Origin: Gammaproteobacteria bacterium
Lineage (GTDB): Bacteria > Pseudomonadota > Gammaproteobacteria > Coxiellales > Coxiellaceae
DNA length: 32,478 bases
Reading direction: 5' to 3'
Assembly (NCBI GenBank): GCA_030425685.1
Contig: JAUIAD010000032.1
Location: 1 to 32,478 of the forward strand
Shown here piece by piece: positions 15,528-27,217 of this stretch (its first letter is position 1; the number at the start of each line of letters is the position of its first letter). Position numbers and translations under genes: made by a program. The notes under the pieces were generated by a model, which saw only the letters and a list, made by a program, of their open reading frames with translations, was not told the origin of the DNA and did no database searches.

Positions 15528-16592
15528 ATGGTGAAGATTTCAAGGGTATTGGTTTTAGGGGATAGTTTATCTGACGAAGGAGAAATGTATGGCTCACACC
15601 TTGGCAATTTTTTTTCGTCAAAATGGGGAAAACATGTTCCAGGAGCGCCTACCTTTGGTCCGCAAGGTTCTTTTACCAATGACTTGCCGTGGACTGGATA
15701 CCTGAGAAAATGGTGGGAGGAAGATGACGGCAGTGCTATGAGCAGCAGAGGTCTAGGCCCCATCTATAGAGCGCAATCATCAAGCGCAGTACACAGCCAA
15801 AAGTTTGCGCGCCGCGGCATGCAGGTAACGAATACCAGCAGAAGGCTGATGAACTACAGTAAAGGAGGAGCGACCGCGGCGTTTGGTAGAGAAACGCGTG
15901 GCATAAAAGGCAATCTGGCGGTGTCATCCTGCAAAGGGCAAATCAGAAAATATCTGCGTGATCACCCAGAAGTGGTTAATGGTCACGTTCCACCGGGCAG
16001 CACATTGGTTATCTCATGGTTTGGCGCCAATGACTTGGAGACATTTGGTGGTGGTAACCTTACGATGGAAAAAATAAAAAGAATGGTGTCTCTCTATTGG
16101 GTGTCCTTAAGAGAATTGCTAGAAAATGATAAGTCGATTGGGTGCTTGGCATTAGTGACAGTACCTGATATTGCTATTTCTTCTCGTTATACAGTTTTTA
16201 AAAATGAAAAAAAACGGCAGTATATTAAAGATTGCTGCAATATTTGGAATAGTGAATTAGAAAAAATGGCAAGAACCATTTCATACAACTATACTAATAT
16301 TAATACTAGTGTCATTATTTCAGACGAGGTTATGGCCTATATTAGGGCTAATAATACAAGCTTAACTTGGGGTAATACGAGTATGCATCCTAAAAAAAGC
16401 ATCTCTTGGGGTGGTGGACGTTCACTCCCTAAATTTCGTCATGCAAATTATGATGGTAATGCCGCTAACTTTGATGATGTTCATCCGACCCAGATTATTC
16501 ATCAAAGCATTGCAGAATATATGAAAGGCTATATAGAAAATTTATCACAGGATTTCCAACAAGGAATGCTTTCAAGCGAGTATTTTCGGTAA
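15528..16592 (+). CDS. SGNH/GDSL-family lipid-ester hydrolase without signal peptide (paralogue 2)
   Basis: The 354-residue protein has block I VLVLGDSLSDEGEM (Ser13), block II Gly in NYSKGGATAAFG, block III SWFGANDLETFG (Asn168), and block V FDDVHPTQIIHQS (Asp316, His319). All catalytic positions are kept. It shares layout and motifs with the protein at 6118-7218, including the missing signal peptide and the immediate start with block I, so the two are paralogues, though diverged. Likely activities are phospholipase A, lysophospholipase or acyltransferase. The ATG at 15528 follows a G-rich site (GGGGGCGG, about 7 bases upstream). It converges on the DUF2235 gene with 27 bp between the stops. 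Leaderless lipases of this type fit translocated effectors, but that is inference. Confidence 0.8.
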   Translation: MVKISRVLVLGDSLSDEGEMYGSHLGNFFSSKWGKHVPGAPTFGPQGSFTNDLPWTGYLRKWWEEDDGSAMSSRGLGPIYRAQSSSAVHSQKFARRGMQVTNTSRRLMNYSKGGATAAFGRETRGIKGNLAVSSCKGQIRKYLRDHPEVVNGHVPPGSTLVISWFGANDLETFGGGNLTMEKIKRMVSLYWVSLRELLENDKSIGCLALVTVPDIAISSRYTVFKNEKKRQYIKDCCNIWNSELEKMARTISYNYTNINTSVIISDEVMAYIRANNTSLTWGNTSMHPKKSISWGGGRSLPKFRHANYDGNAANFDDVHPTQIIHQSIAEYMKGYIENLSQDFQQGMLSSEYFR

Positions 16593-16619
16593 AGTGAATA
16601 ATGCTTGTATTTAATTACT

Positions 16620-17555
16620 TTATATCGCATCATCAATACATTGTTGAGCGCTACGTATTGCTGCTTGCTCTTGCTTGTTTAATGAATTGCCGCCGGCAAA
16701 ATACAGCGAACTTGTTGAATTTCTATTAGTGTCAGCGTATAAAAAGCCGCGCAGGTTGTTACGCGTTGTATTGGGTGCCGCACCGACATAATTATCATTA
16801 GCTGCAACACGATACGTGAACCGTCTTTTTTCACTGGTTTTTTTGATATAGCGCTTAATAATACTCGAGGACCCCGTTGTATCTCTAACGCCAGCAATTT
16901 CCTCATGATTGGCGCGAAATCGATAGATGACAGGATTGCGTGTTGGGTCATATAGAGCTGAAAAGAAAGGGGTTCGTTCACACACATAATGCGTTAGGTG
17001 TATGCCGCCGCTATCGGAATAAAACGTTGTTGAATGCACTTTGTTGTTGAATGCGTCATTGGCGCTTAAGTCATGTAATTGCGTAATATTGCTACCGCGA
17101 TCGCTTGGTCCGCCTGGAACAGGGTCTATATTATAAGTGTAAATAGCCCTAATTTTATTTTTATAGCGAGCTTCTAAGCCCTTTAATTTGTCGATTAGTC
17201 TAAAGTTGGTGACGGCGCCCCGGCTCCATCCGCAAATAGTAATATCAACAGTATCGGTAGGATTGTCCATCCAGATAAGGTGCTCTAATATGCGTTCAAG
17301 CGCATTCTGCGCATTGGCATCGACGCTATATTCGCCAACACTGCCAACGCTTCCGGCCAGCCAATTAAGGCTAAAATAGCTATTTGACGTTCCAGGCCCG
17401 GGGTAATAATGGCTATTCGTACAATTAGATTCACTATGCAGTTGCGCAATAATGCTGTTTTTCGCTGTAATCGGTGAGCTTTTGCCAAACCACGAACGAT
17501 AATTTTTATTTGCCCATGTACCATCAAAGAAAATTGCGATTTGTGCGTCTGCCAT
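16620..17555 (-). CDS. DUF2235 alpha/beta-hydrolase (Tle1-like phospholipase candidate)
   Basis: The 311-residue protein starts with IAIFFDGTWANKN (residues 6-18), the DUF2235 opening strand with its DGT motif. The nucleophile elbow is ICGWSRGAVTNF (Ser111, GxSxG). NIDPVPGGP supplies a likely Asp144 and FRANHEEIAG a likely His217. DUF2235 includes the type VI lipase effectors Tle1 (phospholipase A) and many stand-alone hydrolases. No Sec signal, PAAR or VgrG gene is nearby, so a type VI role is not supported here; a leaderless hydrolase or type IV substrate is possible. AAGGG upstream supports the ATG at 17555. It is on the same strand as katG but is separated from it by the katG terminator. 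Confidence 0.8.
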   Translation of the reverse strand: MADAQIAIFFDGTWANKNYRSWFGKSSPITAKNSIIAQLHSESNCTNSHYYPGPGTSNSYFSLNWLAGSVGSVGEYSVDANAQNALERILEHLIWMDNPTDTVDITICGWSRGAVTNFRLIDKLKGLEARYKNKIRAIYTYNIDPVPGGPSDRGSNITQLHDLSANDAFNNKVHSTTFYSDSGGIHLTHYVCERTPFFSALYDPTRNPVIYRFRANHEEIAGVRDTTGSSSIIKRYIKKTSEKRRFTYRVAANDNYVGAAPNTTRNNLRGFLYADTNRNSTSSLYFAGGNSLNKQEQAAIRSAQQCIDDAI

Positions 17556-17839
17556 ATTTATACCCTTGTTTACTAGCTTTCGTTGATTTAATCACTATAG
17601 TAGCGCTTCATTACGAAATATAAGCAATTGTATCATTGGCGATTAAATAGGACGATTAAAGAATTATTGCGGTGAAAAAAATGGAAGTTAATTTGCTTTA
17701 AAATCAGTTGGTTGAAATATATTTTTGCATTAAATTAGACTTTGCTGATGATAGTTTTAATCTCAATAATTATCGCTCACCGTTGGCTGTTATTGAGGAG
17801 GATGAATTTGAGTAAGTCGTTTATCATTATGTGATTTTC
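17556..17839. other. Intergenic region between DUF2235 and katG genes
   Basis: About 280 bp. A 35-codon frame at 17708-17815 (TTG start, ending AVIEEDEFE) is protein-like in composition but has no ribosome binding site, so it may be a relic or chance. The DUF2235 promoter should lie here. Confidence 0.25.
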
Positions 17840-17888
17840 AAAAAAAGTTGCCGGCCTTGCCTATGTTGCAAAACAAGTCAAGACCGGC
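17840..17888 (-). terminator. Intrinsic terminator of katG
   Basis: On the minus strand GCCGGTCTTG pairs with CAAGGCCGGC (one G-T pair), followed after two bases and a C by seven T (plus-strand A at 17840-17846). It lies just after the katG stop codon. Confidence 0.8.
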
Positions 17889-17895
17889 ATGTCGT

Positions 17896-20388
<2,493 letters not shown>

Positions 20389-21402
20389 ATGTTGTTGAGA
20401 GTAAGGGTTATCGTCATTTTAATGGTGATGGTAAGTAGTTTTGCTGCACAAGCTGCAGTAAAGCCGCAAGATCCACCCGTGGTAAAAGTCATTCAGTTAC
20501 ATCATAAGAAGATCCCGTCTTCAGTTATTGGTTATGGTGTTGTTAAAGGCTATCATTCCTCGCAAATTATAGCGCAGGCGAATGGTGTTATTACTGGTAT
20601 GATCTTTACGCCTGGTCAGCAGGTAAAAAGTGGTGAGGTAATATTTAGGTTGCATAACAATGATTTAGAAAACAGACTTTCAAAATTAAAAGCAAAAACA
20701 CAATTATCAAAAAATTATTATGATCGAATAAAAAAAGTAAATTCAGTTGTTCATGATGTTACATCACCCTATGATATGCTGAAGTTAAAAAATACCTATC
20801 AACAAGATAATGCTACCTATCAAGATGCTTACCGCTTATCTAATATAAAATCGCCAATTAATGGGGTAATTACGGCGAGTGAGTACCATGTTGGCGACTA
20901 TGTAAAAGAGGGGGCTGTGCTTGCAACGGTGGTAGATAATCATCACCTCTATGTGCAATATGAATTGCCTAGCCGCTATAGAAGCAAGCTTTGCACCGGA
21001 CAAAATATTACATTTTATCTTGGTAATGATAAAACTTTTTACCGCGGTAAGGTTAGCTATATTTCACCGTTGCTAAATGCTAGTGACGGCAATATCGAAT
21101 TAAGAGCCGCTTTGGCACAGCCTGATAATCTGCAGGAAAATCAATTTGGTAAAATAGTTGAAATGCTAGCAGATATTCATGTGTTTATGCCAGTTCCACA
21201 AAACCTTGTAAAAACAGATATGCTGGGTTTTTATTTGTATATCGTTAAACATAATAAAGTTGAGAAATATTATTTTAAGCCGCATGGGATTACAAATGCA
21301 GGAAGTATATTGGCTGCTGATATACCAGAAGATAGCTTGATAATAAGTAACAATGATGGCGAATTAAAAGAGGGTGAAACAGTAAGGGTCGAGAAGTCAT
21401 GA
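20389..21402 (+). CDS. Periplasmic adaptor (membrane fusion protein) of RND efflux pump
   Basis: The protein has 337 residues from ATG 20389; an in-frame TTG at 20362 would add nine. The ATG is chosen because it directly starts a signal peptide (MLLRVRVIVILMVMVSSFAA, cleaved near AQA). The layout is that of HlyD/AcrA-type adaptors: a lipoyl half-motif (IIAQANGVITGMIFTPGQQV, then SGEVIFRLHNNDL), a short coiled-coil hairpin, a second lipoyl half (IKSPINGVITASEYHVGDYV), and a beta-barrel domain. It lacks the lipobox Cys of AcrA. It links the inner-membrane pump to an outer-membrane TolC-type channel, which is not encoded here. Its stop overlaps the pump start by four bases (ATGA at 21399), showing tight translational coupling. 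Confidence 0.9.
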   Translation: MLLRVRVIVILMVMVSSFAAQAAVKPQDPPVVKVIQLHHKKIPSSVIGYGVVKGYHSSQIIAQANGVITGMIFTPGQQVKSGEVIFRLHNNDLENRLSKLKAKTQLSKNYYDRIKKVNSVVHDVTSPYDMLKLKNTYQQDNATYQDAYRLSNIKSPINGVITASEYHVGDYVKEGAVLATVVDNHHLYVQYELPSRYRSKLCTGQNITFYLGNDKTFYRGKVSYISPLLNASDGNIELRAALAQPDNLQENQFGKIVEMLADIHVFMPVPQNLVKTDMLGFYLYIVKHNKVEKYYFKPHGITNAGSILAADIPEDSLIISNNDGELKEGETVRVEKS

Positions 21403-24400
21403 ATTGGGTCGCTACTTGTATCAGAAATAAATTGATTATCTATATTATGGCGGTCGTTGTTTGTATAGCCGGGTTGTTTGTTTTATATATTATTCCAGTT
21501 TCACCTTTTCCAAGTAGTAGTTTAAATCAAATTAATGTCAAACTAATCTACCCTGGCGCTAGTGCGCAAACAGTGCAGCAGCAGGTAACAGACAAAGTGG
21601 TAAATGCGCTGCAGTCAGTGGAGAATATACAGCAAATTAGTGCTTATTCTCGTTTTAGTGAAAGTGATATTAGTATTAAACTGAATTCGATAAAGAATAA
21701 TAACATGTTGCAGGCACAGCTTAATATTAGTCGCGCGATTAGCTCTAGTCATCTGCCAACATCAGTATCACCACCGAAAATTGATGCGGTAGGGCAAATA
21801 TCGGGTTTGGTGAATTATGTCGTTAGCTCGGATAAATTAAGTGCCTTTCAAATTAATAATTTTATTAAGCGTTATTTGTATCCAAAGTTTAACAGTTTGC
21901 CGCAAGTGACAGTGTTAATGAATCAGAATGATTCGGTGGTCAAAATTGAAATCATTCCTGAAAAGATAGCGCAGTACCACTTGGATCCCGTCGCGGTCAG
22001 TCAACGGATTGATAATAGTTATCAAGCGAGTCCTTTGGGGAAAATGTATGTGAGTGATCAGAGCTATAATTTATCCCTGCAAGGCAGTATTCATAACCTG
22101 TCACAGTTTAAGAAGCTTATTGTTGGATATACAAAAGGAAGTAATGGACAGCCCATTTTTCTAAAAGATATTGCACATATCCGTTTTGAACCAAGAGAGC
22201 CTGTTGCTACTAGTTTTAGTAGCTTTAATGGAAAAAAGTCACACCGCCTGGCTTTAGTTACAGATGGTAATGCTAATCCATTTAGCGTATCAAAGATAAC
22301 GCATCAGTATGTCAATAAAGTTGCACAGCTATTACCGCGTGGTTCAACAATAACCTCAATGTTTGATACCGCGCAAGATATGCATGCTGCTATTAGCGAA
22401 GTTATTTTAACGATTGCTATTTCTAGTCTATTGGTACTATTGATTGCATTAGTATTTTTAGGAAGGTTGCGCACGACATTGATACCGATCGTTACCATAC
22501 CAATTTGTTTGCTGGGTACAATGATGTTTATTCAGCTATTAGGTTTTAGTATTAATTTGGTGACGCTATTGGCTATGGTTATTGCTGTTGGTTTGGTGGT
22601 AGATGATGCCATTGTTGTCATTGAAAATATTACTCGTTATATCGAGCAAGGGGAAGTCAAAAGGCAGGCTGTTATAAAAGGTACCGCCAGTATTGCCATA
22701 ACAGTTATCGGTATTACCTCTACCTTATTGGCTGCTTATATTCCCATTGCTTTTTGCGGCGGCCAATTGTCAGCCATTATACAGAGTTTTGCTTTTACCT
22801 TAGCATCGGCGGTGTTTATATCAGGTATTGTTGCGTTAACGTTAACCCCTGTAATGGCTATTGGTTTGGTGGTGGATAAGGAGCCTTCTCGTTATCAATT
22901 AAATTTTGAAAAATTATTGGGAATCGTTCTGTCGATATATCAAAGGATGCTTAAGATAATTTTGCGCCACCCTTATAAATCGTTATTGCTTGTTGTTAGT
23001 TTTATTATAGTTGCAAGTTATGCTAGTTTGCATTTGCCAAAGTCTGCTTTTGCTAAGGATCCCAGTGGCGTTATTATGATTATGCTCGATGGCGATGCGC
23101 ACAGCACAGTGGCTAGTTTGCAAAAAAAATCATTAAAGTTTAAATCTTTCTTAAAGCGACCTTTTGTAAAATATTATGATTTTTCCATTAATAAAGATCC
23201 TGTCTCTGGAAGGTTGGCGGGTTGTCTTAAACTGCAGTCTAAAAAAGAGTATTTAAGTAGGAGTATGTCTTTTGCTGATTCTGTTAATCAATATATTAAA
23301 CAGCACCATATTAAAAATGCTTATGCGAACTTTGGCAAGGTTGCCAGTGTCGGTGGGGATTTTGATGTTACTTTTGAGCTTTATGGGGGTAAAGATGAGC
23401 AGCAGTTGAATAGTATAGCGCAAGTGATCACTGCGGCTATGAAGAAATCACCCTTGTTCTCAACAGTTAATAACAGCATTGAGTTGCCTAGCAAACAAAT
23501 TATATTTAACATTGATAAAGTTGCAGCTGCCAAGTATGGTATTTACCGCGATGATATTGCGCAGTTGCTATCTAACTATTACGGTGGGTATACGTTAAAT
23601 AACAATATGACAATTGATGGTTTAAGTGTTCCTATTGTTGTTCAGTTGGATAATAAAGATTTAAAAAACACACTGGCGATAGAAAAATTGCAAATAAAAA
23701 GCCCGCTTGATGGTAGTTTTCATCCTTTGCATCAATTTATTGCTCCACAATTAGTAACAAGGCCAACGGTTATTAAAAGCTTTAATAATCTACCGGCTGT
23801 TGCAATTAATGCCAACCTTGCGAAGGGGTATTCGTTATCGCAAGCTATTCCCTACCTAAATCATCTGCTCAGTCAAAAGGCCTCAATGTTGCAATACCAA
23901 TACCAGGACAATGCGCAGCAATATTTGGAAAATAATCATTTGACGTTGTTTGTTATTGCTTTAGGTATTTTGTGTGTTTATTTTATTTTATCGATACTTT
24001 TTAAGAGTGCTATTGATCCCTTTATTATTATGTTAACGGTTCCTTTTTCTATTGTTGGTGGTGCTGTTTCTTTATTTGTCGTTGATGGTTCGCTTAATGT
24101 TTTTAGCGCTTTGGGCTTAATGACATTAATTGGTTTGATCACAAAACATGGCGTTTTGATTGTCCAGTTTGCTAACCAGGAATTGAGAAAAGGTGTAACT
24201 GCTATGCAAGCGGTAATAACAGCGGTTCATCATCGTTTTAGGCCTATTATGATGACTACATTGGCGATGACCTTGGGGGCAATCCCATTGATGATTGGTC
24301 ATGGTTTGATGTATGTGTCGAAAAATAACTTAGGCATAGTGATCATTGGTGGGCTGTTGGTTGGTACTTTTTTCTCATTATTTATTGTTCCGTTGACCTA

Positions 24401-24434
24401 TTGTCTTTTAAAGCAATGGCGCCGTGGATCTTAA
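21399..24434 (+). CDS. RND-family efflux transporter (AcrB/MdtB-like permease)
   Basis: The 1011-residue inner-membrane pump has the classic RND plan: TM1 (residues about 13-33), a large periplasmic porter loop, TM2-6 (about 335-490), TM7 (about 525-545), a second loop, and TM8-12 (about 850-1005). TM4 carries the proton-relay pair in VGLVVDDAIVVIENI (Asp402, Asp403), and TM10 carries the matching Lys in LIGLITKHGVLIVQFAN. This fits drug/proton antiport of the HAE1 type rather than the metal-exporting HME type, which has a different TM4 motif. Substrate is unknown. It works with the adaptor just upstream and is followed after 87 bp by a response regulator and kinase, suggesting control by an envelope signal or drug. 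Confidence 0.93.
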   Translation: MNWVATCIRNKLIIYIMAVVVCIAGLFVLYIIPVSPFPSSSLNQINVKLIYPGASAQTVQQQVTDKVVNALQSVENIQQISAYSRFSESDISIKLNSIKNNNMLQAQLNISRAISSSHLPTSVSPPKIDAVGQISGLVNYVVSSDKLSAFQINNFIKRYLYPKFNSLPQVTVLMNQNDSVVKIEIIPEKIAQYHLDPVAVSQRIDNSYQASPLGKMYVSDQSYNLSLQGSIHNLSQFKKLIVGYTKGSNGQPIFLKDIAHIRFEPREPVATSFSSFNGKKSHRLALVTDGNANPFSVSKITHQYVNKVAQLLPRGSTITSMFDTAQDMHAAISEVILTIAISSLLVLLIALVFLGRLRTTLIPIVTIPICLLGTMMFIQLLGFSINLVTLLAMVIAVGLVVDDAIVVIENITRYIEQGEVKRQAVIKGTASIAITVIGITSTLLAAYIPIAFCGGQLSAIIQSFAFTLASAVFISGIVALTLTPVMAIGLVVDKEPSRYQLNFEKLLGIVLSIYQRMLKIILRHPYKSLLLVVSFIIVASYASLHLPKSAFAKDPSGVIMIMLDGDAHSTVASLQKKSLKFKSFLKRPFVKYYDFSINKDPVSGRLAGCLKLQSKKEYLSRSMSFADSVNQYIKQHHIKNAYANFGKVASVGGDFDVTFELYGGKDEQQLNSIAQVITAAMKKSPLFSTVNNSIELPSKQIIFNIDKVAAAKYGIYRDDIAQLLSNYYGGYTLNNNMTIDGLSVPIVVQLDNKDLKNTLAIEKLQIKSPLDGSFHPLHQFIAPQLVTRPTVIKSFNNLPAVAINANLAKGYSLSQAIPYLNHLLSQKASMLQYQYQDNAQQYLENNHLTLFVIALGILCVYFILSILFKSAIDPFIIMLTVPFSIVGGAVSLFVVDGSLNVFSALGLMTLIGLITKHGVLIVQFANQELRKGVTAMQAVITAVHHRFRPIMMTTLAMTLGAIPLMIGHGLMYVSKNNLGIVIIGGLLVGTFFSLFIVPLTYCLLKQWRRGS

Positions 24435-24521
24435 CCTTGAACTGTTAAAAATACTGATATTGTTATATTCTTAATATAATGCTTAAAGCTGTAAGTATAT
24501 TATGTTAATCAATATAATAGA
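24435..24521 (+). promoter_or_regulatory. Spacer with possible internal promoter before the two-component genes
   Basis: A TATAAT box lies at 24475-24480, about 50 bp before the response-regulator start, without a good -35. The two-component genes may be transcribed both with the pump and from here. Confidence 0.3.
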
Positions 24522-24530
24522 TTGAAAATT

Positions 24531-25235
24531 ATGAATGCTGATATAACAATATTAGTGGTTGAAGACAACAAAAAACTAGCCAGCTCCTTGTGCGAGTTAA
24601 TTCAAAAGCAAGGTTATTGTGTTGAGCTTGAGCCCCGTGGTGATAAAGCCGTATATCGTATCCTGCGTGAAAAACCTGATCTGGTTATTTTAGATATTAT
24701 GCTGCCTGGTATGAATGGTAAGCAAGTATGTCACACTGTACGTAATGACTATGCAGGTAAAATACTAATGTTAACGGCTTTGAATGATATCGACGATGAG
24801 GTGTCTAGCTTAAACTTAGGCGCTGATGATTTTGTCACTAAGCCGGTTAAGAGCGAAGTTTTAATGGCCAGGGTAGCTGCCTTGTTGCGTCGTCCCGCTC
24901 TATCCAACGCCATTGATAAACTCAAATTTGGTTGTTTGACTATCGATTTGCTGAAACAAGAAGTTTTACTAGCGCAGCAACACATTGAATTGAAACCAAG
25001 TGAGTATGAGTTGCTCGCATTGTTGGCTAATAATTATGACACTCCTTTGGATCGTAATAGCATTATGATGGCGTTACGTGGGCGGACCTACGATGGTGTC
25101 GATCGCAGTATTGATTTGCGCATTTCCTATTTACGTAAAAAATTACAGGATTCAGTAGATAGTCCTTATCGAATTAAAACAGTGCGGGGTAAGGGTTATA
25201 TGCTGGTGTCTACAGCCTGGGAAAACAATGAATAA
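24531..25235 (+). CDS. OmpR/PhoB-family response regulator
   Basis: The protein has 234 residues from ATG 24531; an in-frame TTG at 24522 would add three. The receiver domain (about 1-115) has the acidic pair ILVVEDN, phosphoacceptor Asp55 in LVILDIMLPGMNG, the conserved Thr in MLTAL and Lys in VTKPVKSEV. The winged-helix output domain (about 135-230) shows LKPSEYELLALLANN, then DGVDRSIDLRISYLRKKL and the closing RIKTVRGKGYML. It overlaps the kinase gene start by 8 bp. It probably controls the upstream pump genes, and perhaps itself. Confidence 0.95.
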   Translation: MNADITILVVEDNKKLASSLCELIQKQGYCVELEPRGDKAVYRILREKPDLVILDIMLPGMNGKQVCHTVRNDYAGKILMLTALNDIDDEVSSLNLGADDFVTKPVKSEVLMARVAALLRRPALSNAIDKLKFGCLTIDLLKQEVLLAQQHIELKPSEYELLALLANNYDTPLDRNSIMMALRGRTYDGVDRSIDLRISYLRKKLQDSVDSPYRIKTVRGKGYMLVSTAWENNE

Positions 25236-26823
25236 ACTACTTTTAAAAACACTGATCGGCGTGATGTTATTTGTCGCATTATTAATTGCTGGTTTATATT
25301 ATGTTGATTATCTTATTATGCAGGTAGAGCTCGGTCATGAGAGAGAATTTTTAGATAAAGGCATATTGCCTAACGTAGAAAATTATTTAAAAAAATATCC
25401 ACAAGTTGAGTGGAATGGCGTGTTAAGTAGTATTCAACCAAAATATGGTGCCAAGATTCGTATTATTAATATAAAGGATGCCAAGCTTTCGCGCCAAGAG
25501 CAGAAAAAACTGCAGCGTAAAGGTGCTGTTATAAAGCACTTTGGTCATATTCGTTTTCTCGGATATGGGCTGGACAATGGGGTGGAATATAAGCGTATTG
25601 AAAATAGTAGTCATGTTATTGAAGTGAGTCCTGGCGTCACGATGCTCGAAACCGTTAATTATGCAATGTCATGGATGTATAAATTAACATGGTTGAGATT
25701 AAATGCTACACCACACCAAGATTGGCAGCGTGAGATGGCGAATATAAGAGCGCAATACCTATGGCCTTTGCGCCTTGTTAATAAAAATAAAGAACGGCTG
25801 CCGCAGGAAACTTTGCAGCAATTGAAATCATATCCAGTCGCTTATTTGCCACCCAAAAAAGGTTTTGTTTATATCTTATATTTTCGAACCCCTTTGGAAA
25901 GTACTTTAGTTAAAGTGGGCCCTTTAAAATATCCTTGGGTTAGGGTGCATGGTGATTTAGTTTCAAATAGTTACTTAGTGGCTGTCTTTATTATCGCAAC
26001 TATTCTATTAACATGGGCTTTTAGCCGCAATGCCAGAAAGATATATAAAATCACCGAAGAGTATAGTAGGGGGCATTTTACGTATCAAACAAAGTTTTCA
26101 CGCTTTTCTAACCTCTATGGTGTTTATGAAAATGTAGTTGTCATGGGTAAAAATATTGAATCGTTAATAAAAACACAACATAATTTAACTCGTTTTGTAG
26201 CACATGAAACTAGAACGCCATTATCAACAATGCAATTTTCGTTGGATGTGTTAAAAGAAGAGAAACCTTTATCGCCAACGGCTAAAGATAAAATCGTTAG
26301 TATGCAAGAGGATATTAACGATCTTAATACCTTAACGCGATATTTTATTTTATATTCACAAAGTGCAACGCAAGAGTTGCGCATTAGCAAAGAGCCAGTG
26401 TGTTTGTACACATGGTTGGAAAATATTGTCAAGCGTTATCAAACGCCCACTATAAAGGTTGCATTAACAGTCTTGGGTTCTAAAGAATCTGTAGTTGCTA
26501 TTGATCCACGCTTATTCAAACATGTTATCGATAATTTACTGACAAATGCGATTAAGTTTGCAAGGCGAGAAGTTGCCGTCAGTATTTCCTATTTAGAAAA
26601 TACTGTAATAATAAAAGTTGATGATGATGGCGAGGGCATCCCTAAAGCAGAAAGAAAAACTATTTTTGAACCCTTCGCCACTTTAGATTCTGCTGGTGAT
26701 ATGGGTAAGCATATTGGCTTAGGCTTAGCAATTGTAAAAGCAATTGTTGATTTGCATGGCGGTCGGGTTACAGTTGCGGAGTCGTCTTTGTTAGGTGGTG
26801 CGCAGTTTAGGGTGGAGCTTTGA
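25228..26823 (+). CDS. Membrane sensor histidine kinase
   Basis: The protein has 531 residues. TM1 (about 7-28) and TM2 (about 246-265) flank a periplasmic sensor of about 215 residues that I cannot assign to a family. A short HAMP-like linker follows. The dimerisation helix has phospho-His326 in RFVAHETRTPLSTMQFSLDV. The ATP-binding domain has the N box HVIDNLLTNAIKFA, G1 VDDDGEGIP, and G2 GKHIGLGLAIVKAI. Sequence after phospho-His is ETRTP, the common kinase pattern. The gene overlaps the regulator gene, so the pair is stoichiometric. The unusually large sensor contains several Trp and Tyr residues (for example MSWMYKLTWLRL) and may bind a hydrophobic ligand or pump substrate; this is speculation. 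Confidence 0.93.
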   Translation: MNKLLLKTLIGVMLFVALLIAGLYYVDYLIMQVELGHEREFLDKGILPNVENYLKKYPQVEWNGVLSSIQPKYGAKIRIINIKDAKLSRQEQKKLQRKGAVIKHFGHIRFLGYGLDNGVEYKRIENSSHVIEVSPGVTMLETVNYAMSWMYKLTWLRLNATPHQDWQREMANIRAQYLWPLRLVNKNKERLPQETLQQLKSYPVAYLPPKKGFVYILYFRTPLESTLVKVGPLKYPWVRVHGDLVSNSYLVAVFIIATILLTWAFSRNARKIYKITEEYSRGHFTYQTKFSRFSNLYGVYENVVVMGKNIESLIKTQHNLTRFVAHETRTPLSTMQFSLDVLKEEKPLSPTAKDKIVSMQEDINDLNTLTRYFILYSQSATQELRISKEPVCLYTWLENIVKRYQTPTIKVALTVLGSKESVVAIDPRLFKHVIDNLLTNAIKFARREVAVSISYLENTVIIKVDDDGEGIPKAERKTIFEPFATLDSAGDMGKHIGLGLAIVKAIVDLHGGRVTVAESSLLGGAQFRVEL

Positions 26824-26858
26824 TCAATGTTATGGAAATATTAGTGATTTATTGCTTG

Positions 26859-26895
26859 AGGGAGCGCAATTTTTATAGTCTCCCTGTTAGTTTTT
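26859..26895 (+). terminator. Probable terminator of the efflux/two-component operon
   Basis: AGGGAG (26859-26864) pairs with CTCCCT (26880-26885) around an AT-rich loop, followed by GTTAGTTTTT. The stem is short, so the call is moderate. Confidence 0.4.
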
Positions 26896-27217
26896 ATGCT
26901 TACGGTCGATGTGACCACTGTGTAATTTCAAGTAAATATTGAGAGATAAAATTACTGAGCAATTTTAATTTGTAGCGCGTGATGTTGTTAACTACTTTTC
27001 TTGGTCGGCATTATTTCCTTGGGTGTTAAAATCGCCTACCCTTCTATGGTGTGACACCAAATAATTTTTAATTAGGTGTGTTTTTTTAAATATAAACTTG
27101 TTCAACATTGACATATCTTATTGATGTTGCTAGCTTAAATAAAGTATTACAGAACTGCTGACCGCAAGATGTATTCATTAAGAAAATTTATTATATAAAT
27201 AAAGAAGGAACTTGATA
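26896..27217 (+). promoter_or_regulatory. Upstream region of the first Cys-rich exported protein, with a candidate promoter
   Basis: A perfect -35 box TTGACA lies at 27108-27113. At 17-bp spacing the -10 is TAGCTT (27131-27136), a weak match, about 80 bp before the ATG at 27218. GGTGTGACACC near 27048-27058 is a small palindrome and possible operator. Confidence 0.4.

Noticed and set aside
16620-17555. Type VI secretion effector cassette (Tle1-like)
   Set aside because: No VgrG, PAAR, immunity or adaptor gene lies nearby; only the DUF2235 domain is supported.
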